Shown: positions 9,766 to 21,398 of the stretch, piece by piece
How the letters are laid out: each line of letters begins with the position of its first letter
How positions within the stretch are numbered: the first letter of the stretch is position 1
NCBI GenBank assembly: GCA_038030265.1
Contig: CM075939.1
Span: 5,623,253 to 5,687,252, forward strand
Direction of reading: 5' to 3'
Length of the DNA stretch: 64,000 nt
Source: Corythucha ciliata
Taxonomy: Eukaryota; Arthropoda; Insecta; Hemiptera; Tingidae
Notes under the pieces: generated by a model
What the model was told of the DNA's origin: nothing
What the model saw: only the letters and a program-made list of their open reading frames with translations
Databases searched by the model: none
Program-made: the position numbers and the translations under genes

Positions 9766-12755
9766 ATGGATGAATTTAGTGAGTTTTTAGATGATACATG
9801 CAGTATTAGTTCTATTAATTGCGGGGATCTTCATGTTGCAGAACACCACCTGTCGAGTTTTGATGGTCTTAAACTGTGTGCTATTAATATTCGAAGTTTA
9901 AAGAAAAATTTTGATTCTTTTTTGTTATTTTTATCAGCTTTTAAGGTCGATTTTGATATAATAGTACTAGGTGAAACATGGAATTTGGATCAACTTAATT
10001 TTACTATTCCGGGATTTGTTGAATATAAAAGTAATGATTGTCTGAATAAATCTGAGGGAGTCTCTGTTTATTTTAATGAACGTCGGATTGGGTGTATTGA
10101 GTTGAGGGACGTTCAACTTGGTTGTAACTCTATTTTGGGGAGTTCAATTTTAAGGGTTTCAGGTATGCTATAACTGCCATTTACAGGTCCCCCAGTAGAT
10201 GTGTTCTTGACTTTTTAGCTAATTTAGACGATCATTTCTTGCGTTCTAGTGTTGGTTGTAGGGTTCACTTTCTAGTTGGTGATGTAAATATTGATTTGTT
10301 AAATCCTTCATCTAATTCTAATGAATACTGTAACATTTTAGCAAAGGCTGGTTTTGTTTCTGTAATAAATCTACCTACTAGAGTGGCCGATAGAACCAAG
10401 TCATGCATCGACCACATTTTTGTGAAAGGGGTTAATCCTGGTAATAGTGTGGGAATTGTCTATGATGCGGATATTACGGACCATTTCATGTGCCTAGGGA
10501 GCCTTGCGATAGATAGTTCCCCGAGTGTTGGCTCGCAAAGTAAATATAATGTAAGGGGTAGAAATAGAAAGTTTGTGTATAGAGATGTAGTCAACTATGA
10601 TAAACTGGAATCCGTACTGAAAGAGGAAAATTGGGAATCCGTTTATAAGAACACGTATGACGTGAACAAAGCACTAGATCAGTTTGTAAATAAGTTGGAA
10701 AATATGGTTAGTTCTTGTTCAATTAATCAAGTGTTCAAGGTTAAAAATAAACACACAAAATTAACTGATTGGATAACTAAAGGATTGGTCAATTCAATCC
10801 GTTCTAGGGATCGGATGAGGAGAAAACTTGGTTCTGAACCATATAATTTAGCGCTGAAAACCCGTTTCGTTAGGTATAGAAACCTTTTAAACTTGTTACT
10901 CAAAAAAGCCAAAGTGATGCACTTCAGAAGTAAAATTTTAGAGGGGAAAGGGAACCCTAAAAATGTTTGGAATGTTTTTAATGAATTAGTACCCGGGGGT
11001 AACTTAAATAATAGCGAGGTAGATGAAATTCTAACTGATTCGGGCCTAATTGTTAATGACGCTGAAAAGATTGCTGACTGCTTCAACTGCTATTTTTCGG
11101 AAGTGGGGAGACAGTGTAAGGAAGGTATTGACGTTCCTGACGTTGAAAGAAGCAATATGGTTAATGAAAGGTGTGATCCTAGGATCGTCAGGGAATCTAT
11201 TTTCCTTTCGCCAGTTACTCCTCAAGAAGTCCTTAGCTACTTGATTAAAATAAAAAAGACTAGCAGCTGTGTAATTGGTAAACTAAAGAACGTCGTTCTC
11301 AGACAAATTGCATCTTTTATTTGTGCTCCCATCGCCCATTTGTTCAACTTAGGCTTTTCGACTGGGACTTTTCCTGATATTTTCAAGAAAACTGTCATTA
11401 TACCTGTCCATAAGGGTGGAGATACTAAACTCCTAAGCAATTATAGACCTATAGCACTGACATCTGCTTTAGCTAAAGTATTTGAAAAATGTATTAAAAC
11501 TCGACTTTGTGATTTCCTGGATAAACATGAAATTTTGTCACCAAACCAATATGGGTTTAGAAAAAGACGTAGTACTGAGCATGCTCTGTTTAATTTACAC
11601 AATTCAATTCTAGATAAATTGGATACTGGGATGCATGTACTGGGTGTTTTTCTTGACGTTAAAAAAGCGTTTGACACTATTGACCATGAGTTGTTAGTGA
11701 GTAAATTACTTAATTGTGGTATTCGTGGGGTGACTCTTGACATTCTATGGTCGTTTTTGAAAGACAGACCATGTGTCACTAGGATAGGGGATAAGTATAG
11801 TAGGGAAGTAATATTAAAGTGTGGCGTGCCGCAGGGCTCAGTCTTGGGTCCTTTGTTGTTCCTGATCTTTGTGAACGATTTGCTGAACCTAAAACTCTCG
11901 GGTGAGATTCAGGCATTTGCAGATGATACCTGTCTCATTTTTAGTCATTCGAATTGGGATCATTTGGTTAATCTTGCTAGTAGTGAATTACAAGTCGTAA
12001 AGACGTGGTATGATAACAATCTGCTTAGCTTGAATTTAGCAAAGACGGCGGCAATTCGTTTTTCTTTAAAAAAAGTGCGTAATCCAATCGCTACTTCTTT
12101 TAAAATACATAAGTATGGGTGTACTGCGGGTCAGAATTTACAGTGTGACTGTCAAGACGTAAGATACACTTTTGAACATAAATATTTGGGAATCCTATTC
12201 GATTGTAATTTGAAATTTAAAAACCATGTTTCTAAATTAGTTTCTCGTATGCGTAAGTTATTTTATAGATTTAGAATTCTTCGTTCCGTTTTACCCTTAG
12301 ACCTTTTGAAATCTGTTTATTTTGCTTTGGTTGAATCAATTTTATGTTACGGTGTGGTGATTTGGGGGTCCACTGTAAAATCCCATCTAAAATCTGTCCG
12401 GTCTGCTCAAAATACCCTTATTAAGATCATTTTGTGTAAGCCTAGGCGGTTCACGACTTCTTTAATTTTCAATGAATTTGGGGTTTTAAATTTGAAACAG
12501 CTTTTTCTTTTGAATTCGGTGTTGAGTCTTCTCTATCTTAACTTAGACAAATGTAAATCTAACAGTCGTTTTGGCACCAGGGCGGTGTCTCAATATGATT
12601 TGAATTTGCCGACTATCCATACGGAAACACGTAGGCGTTCAGCATTGTTTTCTGGAATCAAGTTTTGTTATGATAATAAAATTAATTTGAGGAACTTTAA
12701 ATCTAGGAAAGCTTTGAGAACCTTTCTTCGGGGTGTTCTACAAAATTTTCAGTGA
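9766..12755 (+). pseudogene. non-LTR retrotransposon ORF2 (endonuclease plus RT), one frameshift
   Basis: ORF2 of the same CR1/jockey-like element, about 996 residues long. The apurinic-type endonuclease shows NIRSL (about 9885), GETW (about 9971), GDVNIDLL (about 10,270), CIDHIF (about 10,406) and TDHF (about 10,475). Reverse transcriptase motifs follow: NYRPIALTSALAKVFEK (about 11,440), NQYGFRKRRST (about 11,547), DVKKAFDTIDH (about 11,656), GVPQGSVLGPLLF (about 11,825), and the catalytic FADDT (about 11,918). A C-terminal domain after RT is present and ends at a TGA at 12,753. The only clear lesion is a one-base frameshift near 10,150 inside the endonuclease, so this is a young or recently silenced copy. 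Reading starts from ATG at 9766 rather than an in-frame upstream codon because the first lies in untranslated spacer. Confidence 0.93.
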
Positions 12756-13042
12756 TGTGTTGGTGCAAAGATGTCTGGCTATTTGTTATTCTCTCCTTTT
12801 TGTATTAACTTCGTGATTTTTATTGGTTATACATATTTAGGCTAATAGTATGTAGTCTAAAATTTGATTTTTATTTCAGTAGTGTACATGCTCGTTCTAG
12901 GCTATAAAGAGTGCTAGGCCCCTTGGCACAAGCTTTTAGCTTTTAAAGGGGCTGGCCAATTATCTGTCTCTTATTGAAGTATTTGTAATTACTAGTGTAT
13001 CTGGCAAAAATAAATAAATAAATAAATTAAAAAAATAAAAAT
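12756..13042 (+). repeat. 3' UTR and (AATA)n tail of the non-LTR element
   Basis: Non-coding tail downstream of ORF2 ending in a short AAATAAATAAAT-type repeat and A-rich run (about 13,005-13,042). Non-LTR elements of the CR1/L2/jockey group commonly end in short microsatellites. Minisatellite sequence resumes immediately after. Confidence 0.75.
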
Positions 13043-14330
13043 TGGCACCGCATTAGTAGCTTTTTTCAATTTTAATTATACGTAGATAGGGCTTCATCTC
13101 AGTTCTAGCCGCGAATCAGTGTTTTTTCTTTTACTTATAACCATGAATTTGCCGTTCACCTCAATTTTAGCTACAAAGTTGTTGTCAGAAGGCGGAATTA
13201 GAAATTCCAACACACTTTATCCACGATTATTTTCCTCAATTTTAGCCGTAAATTCGCGGCGTTTTTTTCAACTTTAGCTGCTTTGAAGCGTTTCTATAAT
13301 CTGTAAATTCGCGAATTACCTTGATTTGCAGCCCCAAATTCGTGATTTCCTCAAAAATTTTAGCGGGGAGTAACACTTTTTCCCAATTTGAGCTGAAAAC
13401 GAGAGTTTTTATTTATTTATGAAAGGCTAATTATAGTGAATTTTTCAATATTAGCTGGATTTTTTTACACTTCAGTCCCACTTGGCATTTTTCCTTCAAT
13501 TTTTGCTGTGGATTAGCATTTATTGTTTAGTTTTAGCCTCAAAGAGAAGCTACGCATTTGCGTTTTGTCAATTTTTCATGGTTTAGTGACTTTGTGGGTC
13601 GCGCTCTCTTCGGTAAGTACAAAATAACGGCCAACGAAAAATTTAGAGATCTTTTTTATAACGACAATGAAAAATTGGGAAAATGCGAACTCGCGATCAA
13701 ACTGACTTCTGTGGGTTTTTAACATAATATTTGTTATTTTTTCAAAATAAAAATGGAGGTTTGTTAGCTGTTGGCACGCTACAACTTTAACCAATTTTGG
13801 CCACGGGTTAGCGCTTTTATTCAATTTTAGCAGTGCACTAGGGATTCTTTCGTTTTTTTTTTTTGGCGATTTTCCTCCATTTTAGCAACGATTTGGCGTT
13901 TTCCTCATTTTCAGCTGCAGTTTAGCCATTTTTTAGCAGCTAATTAGCACTTTTTTCTCAGTTTGAGTTGAAAAATTAGTGTTTTTCTTAAAGTTGGCCC
14001 CGCTAATTAATATTTTTGTCTATTCTAGCCGCGTAGTTTTTTTAGGTTTTAGCCCGCGTGAGCAATTTTTGTCTACGGATTAGCGCTGTTTCTCAGTTTG
14101 AGCCTCAATTCTTTCAGAAGCTATACAGATTTTCGTTTTCTCGATTTCAGCCGCGAATTATTGATTTTTCTTCATTTTAGCTGTGAAATTGCGTTTTCTG
14201 ATAATTTTGCAGCGAATTAGCACATTATCTATTCTCTTTTTTTTTATTAATAGGCGATTTTTCGCCATTTGAGTTGTGAATTTGCCATTTTGGTCCAGTT
14301 TAAACTCGAATTAGCGTTGTTTTTCGCAAT
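13043..14330 (+). repeat. degenerate ~30-bp minisatellite, class A
   Basis: Continuation of the class A array on the far side of the non-LTR element, with many variants of GCCGCGAATTAGCG separated by T-rich spacers. A stretch around 13,590-13,790 is poorly periodic. Confidence 0.8.
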
Positions 14331-14635
14331 AATTGCCACGAGTTTTGTTTACTTGTACAACTTTGTGTACTTGTAGGCTAGGGCTTTGTATGATCCATTT
14401 TTGTGCAAAGTTTCCATCCGCTAGCATCATTTCTGCGGCAGTTGTGCTAACGAGGAATTCGGAACTTCCACCTCCCACCATGACTACCCTTCCCTCTCTA
14501 CTTTTTCAAAAAATGAAAACGTCAATCGAAGGCTGTTATTACACCGGGTTTTTGTGCCAAATATGGTGTCACTAAGTTAGGTTATACTGGTGAATGGTGG
14601 CGAAGAAGTGGAAAGTAAAGAACGTTGAAATTAAA
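14331..14635. other. unassigned spacer
   Basis: One 80-codon open frame on + (14,333-14,575) has no recognisable motif. Nothing else was seen. Confidence 0.4.
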
Positions 14636-14822
14636 AGTATTTGTATTTGTATTTGTATTTGTATTTTCGTTGAGTGTGAAATAAAAAATACTTTTGAAAA
14701 TGTATTTTAAATACAGAAATACAAATACTTTTCCAATAGTATTTAAATACAATTACAAAATACGTATTTTGTATTTAAAATACAAAGTATTTTAAATACT
14801 CAAGTATCTTGCCCACCCCTGA
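14636..14822. mobile_element. hAT-like element end with (GTATTT) subterminal repeats
   Basis: Tandem GTATTT units at 14,637-14,665 and further ATTTAAATAC-type repeats lead to TTGCCCACCCCTG at about 14,807. The complement begins CAGGGGTGGGCAA, a common hAT terminal sequence. The opposite end was not found, so this is a partial element. Confidence 0.5.
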
Positions 14823-15169
14823 CTACATCCACCTGTCTACAGGCACGGATCCTGAGTCAGCTCAAGGAGGGGGGCCATGACCCCATCCTCATGTCACGCC
14901 GCTAAAACTACCGAGTTTTGGACACGGCGAACCCAAAATTTCTGCGCGCGTTCGACCTCGCTCCTACGCTTTTATCTTTGACGTTTTGACACGTTTTGTA
15001 GGGGTGATTGAGCATAATGTCCAAGAGACTCATATAAACCACGTTCCGGTCATTTTTTGCGTCGCAGCAAGGCACATATGGCATGAATCGCATCAGTTAA
15101 TCCATAAATACAAGGCGCAAAATGCGGTATAGATATTTTAATGATGTGAAGGTTCAGTCTATTTGGCCA
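14823..15169. other. unassigned spacer
   Basis: No motif was recognised on either strand, including in a 61-codon minus-strand frame at 14,908-15,093. Confidence 0.4.
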
Positions 15170-17300
15170 TTTTTGAATCACGAATGGTAAGTTTCGCTAT
15201 TTCCCGGGCACGAATGCCCGGACGAAGGTCCGTTTTGCAATTTTTATGGAGTGGTTAGTCAGTCAAACAATTTTCAGCACAATTTCAAGCCTAAATCGTA
15301 AGTTTAATCATTTATAGACCACATCGAGTCGCAGTTTGGCAATTTTCACTGTGCCAACTGCCAGTATGGTCATTTTAGTGGGCGTGACAGTGTGATATTT
15401 TCTGGGCGCACGAATCCATATTTTTACTTTTTAGACTGAACTAGGAACTCGGGCCTTATCAAGGCCGGAATCGGTCGTTTAACCATTTTTTTTGGACGCA
15501 AACAGTCAGTTTTGCCATTTTGTACAATTTTTAGGTTATTGCAAAGGGCTAGTTTGCCATTTCGAACGTGCAAATTGGCAGGTAATTTATATGTATAAGG
15601 AGTGAATATTACAGCCAGGATGAAATTTTCAAGGCAAGAATCGTCAGTTTTGCCATTTTGAGATCCGAATGGTCATTTTTGACGTTTTTATAGCTGAAAT
15701 TGCCAGTTTGGTCATTTCTACAGCCGGCAATGCATGTTTATAGCCATTTTATACGCACGAATGATCAGTTATGGTCATTTTCAGGGCAAGAATCACCCCT
15801 GTTCAAGCATTTTTAGGGCGCTAATTCGAAGTTCGTAAATTCAGTATCACCAAGCAGTTTAGCCATTTTCAAGACGCGAATCGTCATCTTTGCCATTTTT
15901 TAAGAGCGTAATTATAGTCTCGTCAAGCCTAAGGCACGAATGGTCGTTTTTGCACTTTTCAGGGCCGGAATCATCTTTCTAGGCATTTTCAGGGCGCGAA
16001 TAGTCAGCTTAGTCCTTTTAAGGCACATACAGTCATTTTCTTATACGCGAATAGTTCGCCATGCTATACCTAGGGCCAAACGGTCAGTTTGCCGCATTTT
16101 CAGTTTTTTACCAGTCACTTTGTTTATTTTAGAAGCGCGAATCGTCAGTTTTGCCATTTTAAGATCCGAATGGTCATTTTTGACGTTTTTATAGCTGAAA
16201 TTGCCAGTTTGGTCATTTCTACAGCCGGCAATGCATGTTTATAGCCATTTTATACGCACGAATGATCAGTTATGGTCATTTTCAGGGCAAGAATCACCCC
16301 TGTTCAGGCATTTTTAGGGCGCTAATTCGAGGTTCGTAAATTCAGTATCACCAAGCAGTTTAGCCATTTTCAAGACGCGAATCGTCATCTTTGCCATTTT
16401 TTAAGAGCGTAATTATAGTCTCGTCAAGCCTAAGGCACGAATGGTCGTTTTTGCACTTTTCAGGGCCGGAATCATCTTTCTAGGCATTTTCAGGGCGCGA
16501 ATAGTCAGCTTAGTCCTTTTAAGGGCACATACAGTCATTTTTGCCATTTTTAGGTGCGAATATGACCATAGTTGAGCTTCTTTCAACAGTAGGTAAGGCG
16601 CAAATTGTCTTCAGTTTTACCAATATTTGTAAGAAAATAGTCAGATTTGCCATTTTGCTTATACGCGAATAGTTCGCCATGCTATACCTATAGGGCTAAA
16701 TGGTCAGTTTGCCGCATTTTCAGTTTTTTACCAGTCACTTTGTTTATTTTAGAAGCGCGAATCATCAGTTTTGCCATTTTAAGATGCGAATTGCCAATTT
16801 GGCTATTTCTAGATCATAGACATTTTAGCCATCATCGATCATTTTAAGCATTTCCAAGGCGCAAATCGTCATTTCGTCAGTAAAGCCAATTTTAAGGTGA
16901 GAGCGGTTAGTTTAACCATTTATAAGGAACGAGTCTGACTGGTGGACAGTTTCACTAGTACTGTACAAATGAACATGTTTTGCCATTTTAAGGGAACGAA
17001 CGGCCATTGTTCGAGCGTGAATTGACAATTTGGCTACTTTTCAGAGCACTAATTGTGCTGTTTAGACATTTTAATGTAGCGAATCGTCAGTTTTATTATT
17101 GAAAGGAGCGCAAATCATCAATTTGGCTGTTTCTAGCCATTTGTAGTATAGAGCGAAGCTCTAGTAGTCCCTAAAAACCTATACGTATGGTCATTTTGTT
17201 GGGCGCAGATCAGTCAGTTTAGCCAATTTGAAGGGGCGACTCATCCCTGACACTTTGCAAAGGGCGCGAATGAACAGTTTGTCAATTTTTTTTAGGCGGA
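15170..17300 (+). repeat. degenerate ~30-bp minisatellite, class B
   Basis: About 70 diverged units of roughly 30 bp, built around GCGCGAATCGTCAGTTTTGC followed by CATTTTTAGG. Spacing and base order resemble class A (CGCGAAT start, T-rich middle, ATTTTA end), but the words GTCAG and TGCCATTT replace TAGC and CTCAATTT. Confidence 0.85.
15638..16758 (+). repeat. higher-order tandem duplication within class B array
   Basis: The block starting GAATCGTCAGTTTTGCCATT at 15,638 recurs nearly unchanged from 16,139 (offset 501 bp), and a further partial start is at about 16,759. The second copy carries about 119 bp that the first lacks (near 16,540-16,655). Copies match far better than neighbouring monomers, so the duplication is recent compared with the array. 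Confidence 0.85.
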
Positions 17301-17399
17301 AACACTTTGTAGATTGTCACGTCGGACCGCGTCGTAGTTGGTTGATGAGGCTCATAAAGCCGCGGCCCTGGTCCAAACACAATTGAAACAATTTAAAGT

Positions 17400-18010
17400 T
17401 TCAGGTCCAAAATTCAGTAAAATTGCAAGATTCGGGGTCGAATTTTCTAAATTTCAGCCGTGAATTTCATAGTATTTGCCCCCCAGAAACCACGAATTAG
17501 CAGCGCTTTTTCTCAATTTCGGTCCCACATTTCTTTTCTCAATTTTAGCATAGTAAATTAGCAATTCTCTCCCCCCCCCCTGTTCAATTTATGAATTATT
17601 TTGTATTCTCAATGTTAGGCGAAATTGCCTCCAAACGGTAAATTAATGTTTTTCTCAATTTTAGCCAAATTTGCCTCAGAAACTATACGAATTGACCGCG
17701 GTTATTCCGATTGTTAGCCGCGAATTGGCGCTTTTTCTTTATTTTGGCCGCGCATTACCGGTTTTCTTCATTTTATTGGTAATTTGTTCCACCTTATATT
17801 CATGATGACGTTTTGTTCTCAATTTTAGGCGGCGGAAACGGTGAATAGGCGTTTTCTCCATTTTAGCCGCGAAAATAACGGTTTTCCTCTTATGGGCGAT
17901 AATAAGCGTTTTTTCACAATTTTAGCAGGCACAATTTTTTCGGCTTAACACCTTTTCTCGCTTCAAATAGGCGAATTGGCAATTTTTCTCAGTTTTAAGG
18001 CACCTGGCTT
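17400..18010 (+). repeat. degenerate ~30-bp minisatellite, class A
   Basis: Class A units (TCAATTTTAGCC, CGCGAATTGGCG and similar) with C- and G-homopolymer interruptions near 17,571 and 18,064. Confidence 0.75.
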
Positions 18011-19906
18011 CTGGCAAAAACAAACTATGAACAAAAACCAGTAGGTAGTTACCCCGCGGCGGCGGGGGGGGGGGTCTGAGTCTCACGTCATCACGTTACA
18101 ACCCGTTTTCGACGAAAAAAAAAAAGAATAATGATCCGCAAAAGGCAACCTGCTCACCCGGTCAGGACTAAACTAGTTGGTGACCGGGGTGGTGAGTATG
18201 TGTGCGGTGTGCGCATCGTTAGCACAACAGGTTTAAATGGATGAGGCGTGACGGAGAATCTTGTCAGAGAGAAGAAATAGGTCTCTCTCCCCCCCTCCAC
18301 CTCATCCTAAAAGTGAAAACGTTTATAGAAAATTGGCTTCGACGTGTCTTTCATTATTCTTTTCATTAATCCAATCATTTCATTGCGCAGTGCTCCTCAT
18401 CTTCTTCCTTTATTTTTTTTTTTTAAAAAACTTTACGTATTTTGGAATGCCATGAAATTACGTAAGTTAACGTGAGGATCGACGAAATTGATGATGCCAG
18501 TCGCTTATACATATTTCGAGCACAAATACTGTCGATTTCAACCGCAAAAACAGAGCCCTCAATTCCTTCTCGTTTAAAAGTCACGTTTTTTCTCCAGTTT
18601 TTTTTTTTGCAACATAATTCTTCGTCATTCATAAAAAAGGTGGCACGGGATACGAAGGGATTTGGTCTTTTGATTATAGTCCCCCTCAATGGTGAATGAT
18701 TTACATCGAAAAGGATAATACAAACTATGCATCCCCCCTCCCCTTCTTATTATCAAATCTCGAGAAATTGACATATCACGTTTTCCCCTTAACATTTTTT
18801 GGGGCCCGTTATTAAGAGCCCACTCTTTTTTTTTTATCAAAAGCTTTCGGCAGCATGACAATATATGTATAGAAATTTATTTATTTTAAAAGTTTTTCAT
18901 TAAATAATAATCGCGTTTGCATAACGCCCCCTTTTATACGTGCGTTCAATTTTATTTCGGTGTTTAACAATTCGTAACAGTTTTCTCCTAATTAAAATAA
19001 AACGTAGACGTTGTTAGTTATTTAATCGTATGTAGGTAATGCTTTGTAGTGTTCGTTGCCCTTGAAATCTTATGAAAACACTCATCCGCTATTCAAAAAA
19101 AATTGAAACACGCCCTAATCCTCTCCCCCTCGTGGTTACCTTTCGGCAAATAATAAAGCAATTATGGTCAAATTAAACGTTCGATTCTTTTTTTCTATCC
19201 TTGAATGATTCACCGCAATTTGCCTACATTCGGCGGAGATGGTTTCAAGTTGGGGGGGGGGAGTTCGTGGTAGGGGGGGGAGGGGCTATCACCGTTCCGA
19301 CAGCTCTGCTGATTTATTTTTACTTTGGTCCACCCTCGATTTTAATGAGACTCTTGCACAACCGTTCAAAACTAAGACGAATTTTCCTCGTTTTCGCCCG
19401 CTAGAAACGAGAATCGGGCGAGGAAGAAGGCTGTGATGCTGTTCCGATCGAGTGCGCTCTCATGAGAAATTGACTGAATGAATTAAAGCCTCACGTTAAT
19501 CAGTTATACTTAAAGGAAGTAATTAAAACGAGGCTAACCGTGACAAGGAACTATGTGGCTTGTAAAAAAAAAAAAGAAAGAAAGAAGTAAAAGAAAGTGC
19601 AATGAGAAGAAATTTGACACAAACATTTTTTTTTGTATAGGAAGAGCTGTGCTACGGGGCATGTTATATATAGAGGAGTACATATCGAGACTTCACTTCT
19701 CCTCCGCACATTAAAATCATAGAGCCGTTTTCACCAAGTTTTCTGTGATCTGAGATCAATTGACCACCGCGAAAACGAGTTCAACTAACGTCGTTCAACG
19801 AACCGTCAGATGACCCGAAAATTGACCCGTTCATTAAAATCAAGACGTTTTTGCTAAGCACTTTTTACCACAAGCAGTTTTTGCTACAGTTGGGAGGTGA
19901 AACCAG
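18011..19906. other. unassigned low-complexity stretch
   Basis: No gene is supported. The stretch is A/T-rich with homopolymers (G-run 18,064-18,076, T-runs near 18,412 and 18,599, G-runs near 19,252 and 19,276) and an AGAAAGAAAG run near 19,575. Open frames of 60-88 codons on both strands show no motif. Confidence 0.4.
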
Positions 19907-20312
19907 TAAAGGGGGAGCTGCAGTGATGATTCCTTGACCCCCCCCCCCTAAATCATTCCACGTCTAATACTCGGAATACATTTTCTCGCCTAATTTCTGC
20001 ACCAATCCTGGTTTTTAAGGACTCGTTTTAATCTTCAGGAAAGTCCGCATATGCAGTGCTTTTCCTTTTTTCAAATAAGTCGAAAAAAAAACGTGAAATT
20101 ACAAGGTAAAAGTTCAAGTCGAATTTAAACTAACTTCTGGGATGAAATTTGAAAAAAAGGAAAACTACTGCATGTGCGGAATTTCCTGAAGATTAAAACG
20201 AGTCCTTAAAAACCAGGATTGGTGCAGAAATAAGGCGAGAACATGTATGCCGAGTAGTAGACGAGGGTTGATTAGAGGGGGGTCGAGGAATCACCAGTGC
20301 AACTCCCCCTTA
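19907..20312. repeat. MITE family 1, near full length
   Basis: A 406-bp foldback repeat. It starts TAAAGGGGGAGCTG and ends AACTCCCCCTTA. Arms carry TTTCTGCACCAATCCTGG (about 20,006) and CCAGGATTGGTGCAGAAA (about 20,212). The centre has GTGAAATTACAAGG. No coding capacity. Confidence 0.8.
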
Positions 20313-20545
20313 AGAACTCGTTTCAATCCCCAGGGAATTCCAAACGCGCGTACAATCTTGTTTAGCCTAGCTGCTGTTGTAGCCACAGAGCTCGAAGGGT
20401 CCGTTTTGCGCATCGGAACCATCATTGACGTCACCCAGAGCTTGTAACAGGTTCAAAAATCACTTGACTGAAGATGAAGGTGAAGGGGGTTTCCTGCTCA
20501 TACCGATTTTTGAGACAGCCAATGTGAAGAGACCTCCGGTCCTGT
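20313..20545. repeat. dispersed repeat, empty-site copy
   Basis: The first ~45 bp resemble a MITE family 1 arm. The rest (about 20,370-20,545) is the reverse complement of 25,050-25,204 joined to 26,206-26,262. It includes GTTGTAGCCACAGAG, GGAACCATCATTGACGTCACC and GACAGCCAATGTGAAGAGAC. In this copy the site occupied by the 25.2-kb hAT element is uninterrupted. Confidence 0.75.
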
Positions 20546-20888
20546 AACCGAGCCGTTTTCAACAAGTCTGGTTAACATTTTTGAACTCCGATTAGCGACT
20601 CTAACCGGCGTTAGCAGTCAAAGGTTTCACCAGCAATTTTGAACGAGATCAAGCCTTGATCTCAGTTCAAAAAACTGAACGCCCGAATTTGGCTGGTTAG
20701 AACGTTAACTGGTACATTATTTCTTATCACTTGCTCACTTTTCTATTTCTCTTTAAAGAATCGCTATTTTTCGTCGTTTTTATTGTTGTTTGTTCCTTAA
20801 AAAGTAATAATTTTCCGTACTGAGGTGCTGTTCCATATGTCGTAAATACTCTTTAGCCCGTAGAATTCAAAAACCAACTTTAACCTTT

Positions 20889-21120
20889 AGGGCCTTTTCA
20901 TTTCACGCTATAGGAGAAAAAAGACGCCGACTCGCGAGTCAAAGTTTTTTTGATTTTACTGACTGCAGGAGTCGGACGCTGACGCGCGCGTCAGTAAAAT
21001 CACGCAGAACTCTATGGGGCCTTTCACACTGGAAGCGTTCGCAAGTCGTCTCTTCCCCGAAAAAAAAAATACGCCCAATCGCGCGTCAGTGTTTATTTTC
21101 TCCTAATATAAAAGGGCCCT
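20889..21120. repeat. MITE with imperfect terminal inverted repeats
   Basis: About 232 bp, beginning AGGGCCTTTTCATTTC and ending ATATAAAAGGGCCCT. Both ends continue inward with TAGGAGAAAA and its complement TTTTCTCCTA, then GACGC/GCGTC-rich sequence. No ORF. Confidence 0.6.
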
Positions 21121-21398
21121 TAGCCCTTACGCCTCCTTTAAAGCGCTTCAAAATAGATGACACATTTTTATAAACCATCACATTTTTCAACTCCTTGCTT
21201 CGTAAAGGTGGATTTCTGAATACGGCCCTTGGTGTTCGAAGGAAATGTTTTCAAGTGGGCGTTGACTCGTTGAACTGGCTTTGGATGGCTTCGATGATGA
21301 TGAGTATATGAGCCAAGTCGATTTCGGGAAATCTCTTTCATGAATGACAGAGGGTTTGGGTAGACGGGCTTGTTCCTCTTTGGAGGCGCGGAAGAGGA

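Noticed and set aside
17325..17385. tRNA-like GC-rich segment in the class B/class A gap
   Set aside because: No consistent acceptor stem or T-loop consensus could be found on either strand.
5980..18010. CRISPR-like spacing of ~30-bp repeats
   Set aside because: There are no identical repeats alternating with unique spacers and no cas genes; the units are contiguous, diverged minisatellite monomers in a eukaryotic setting.
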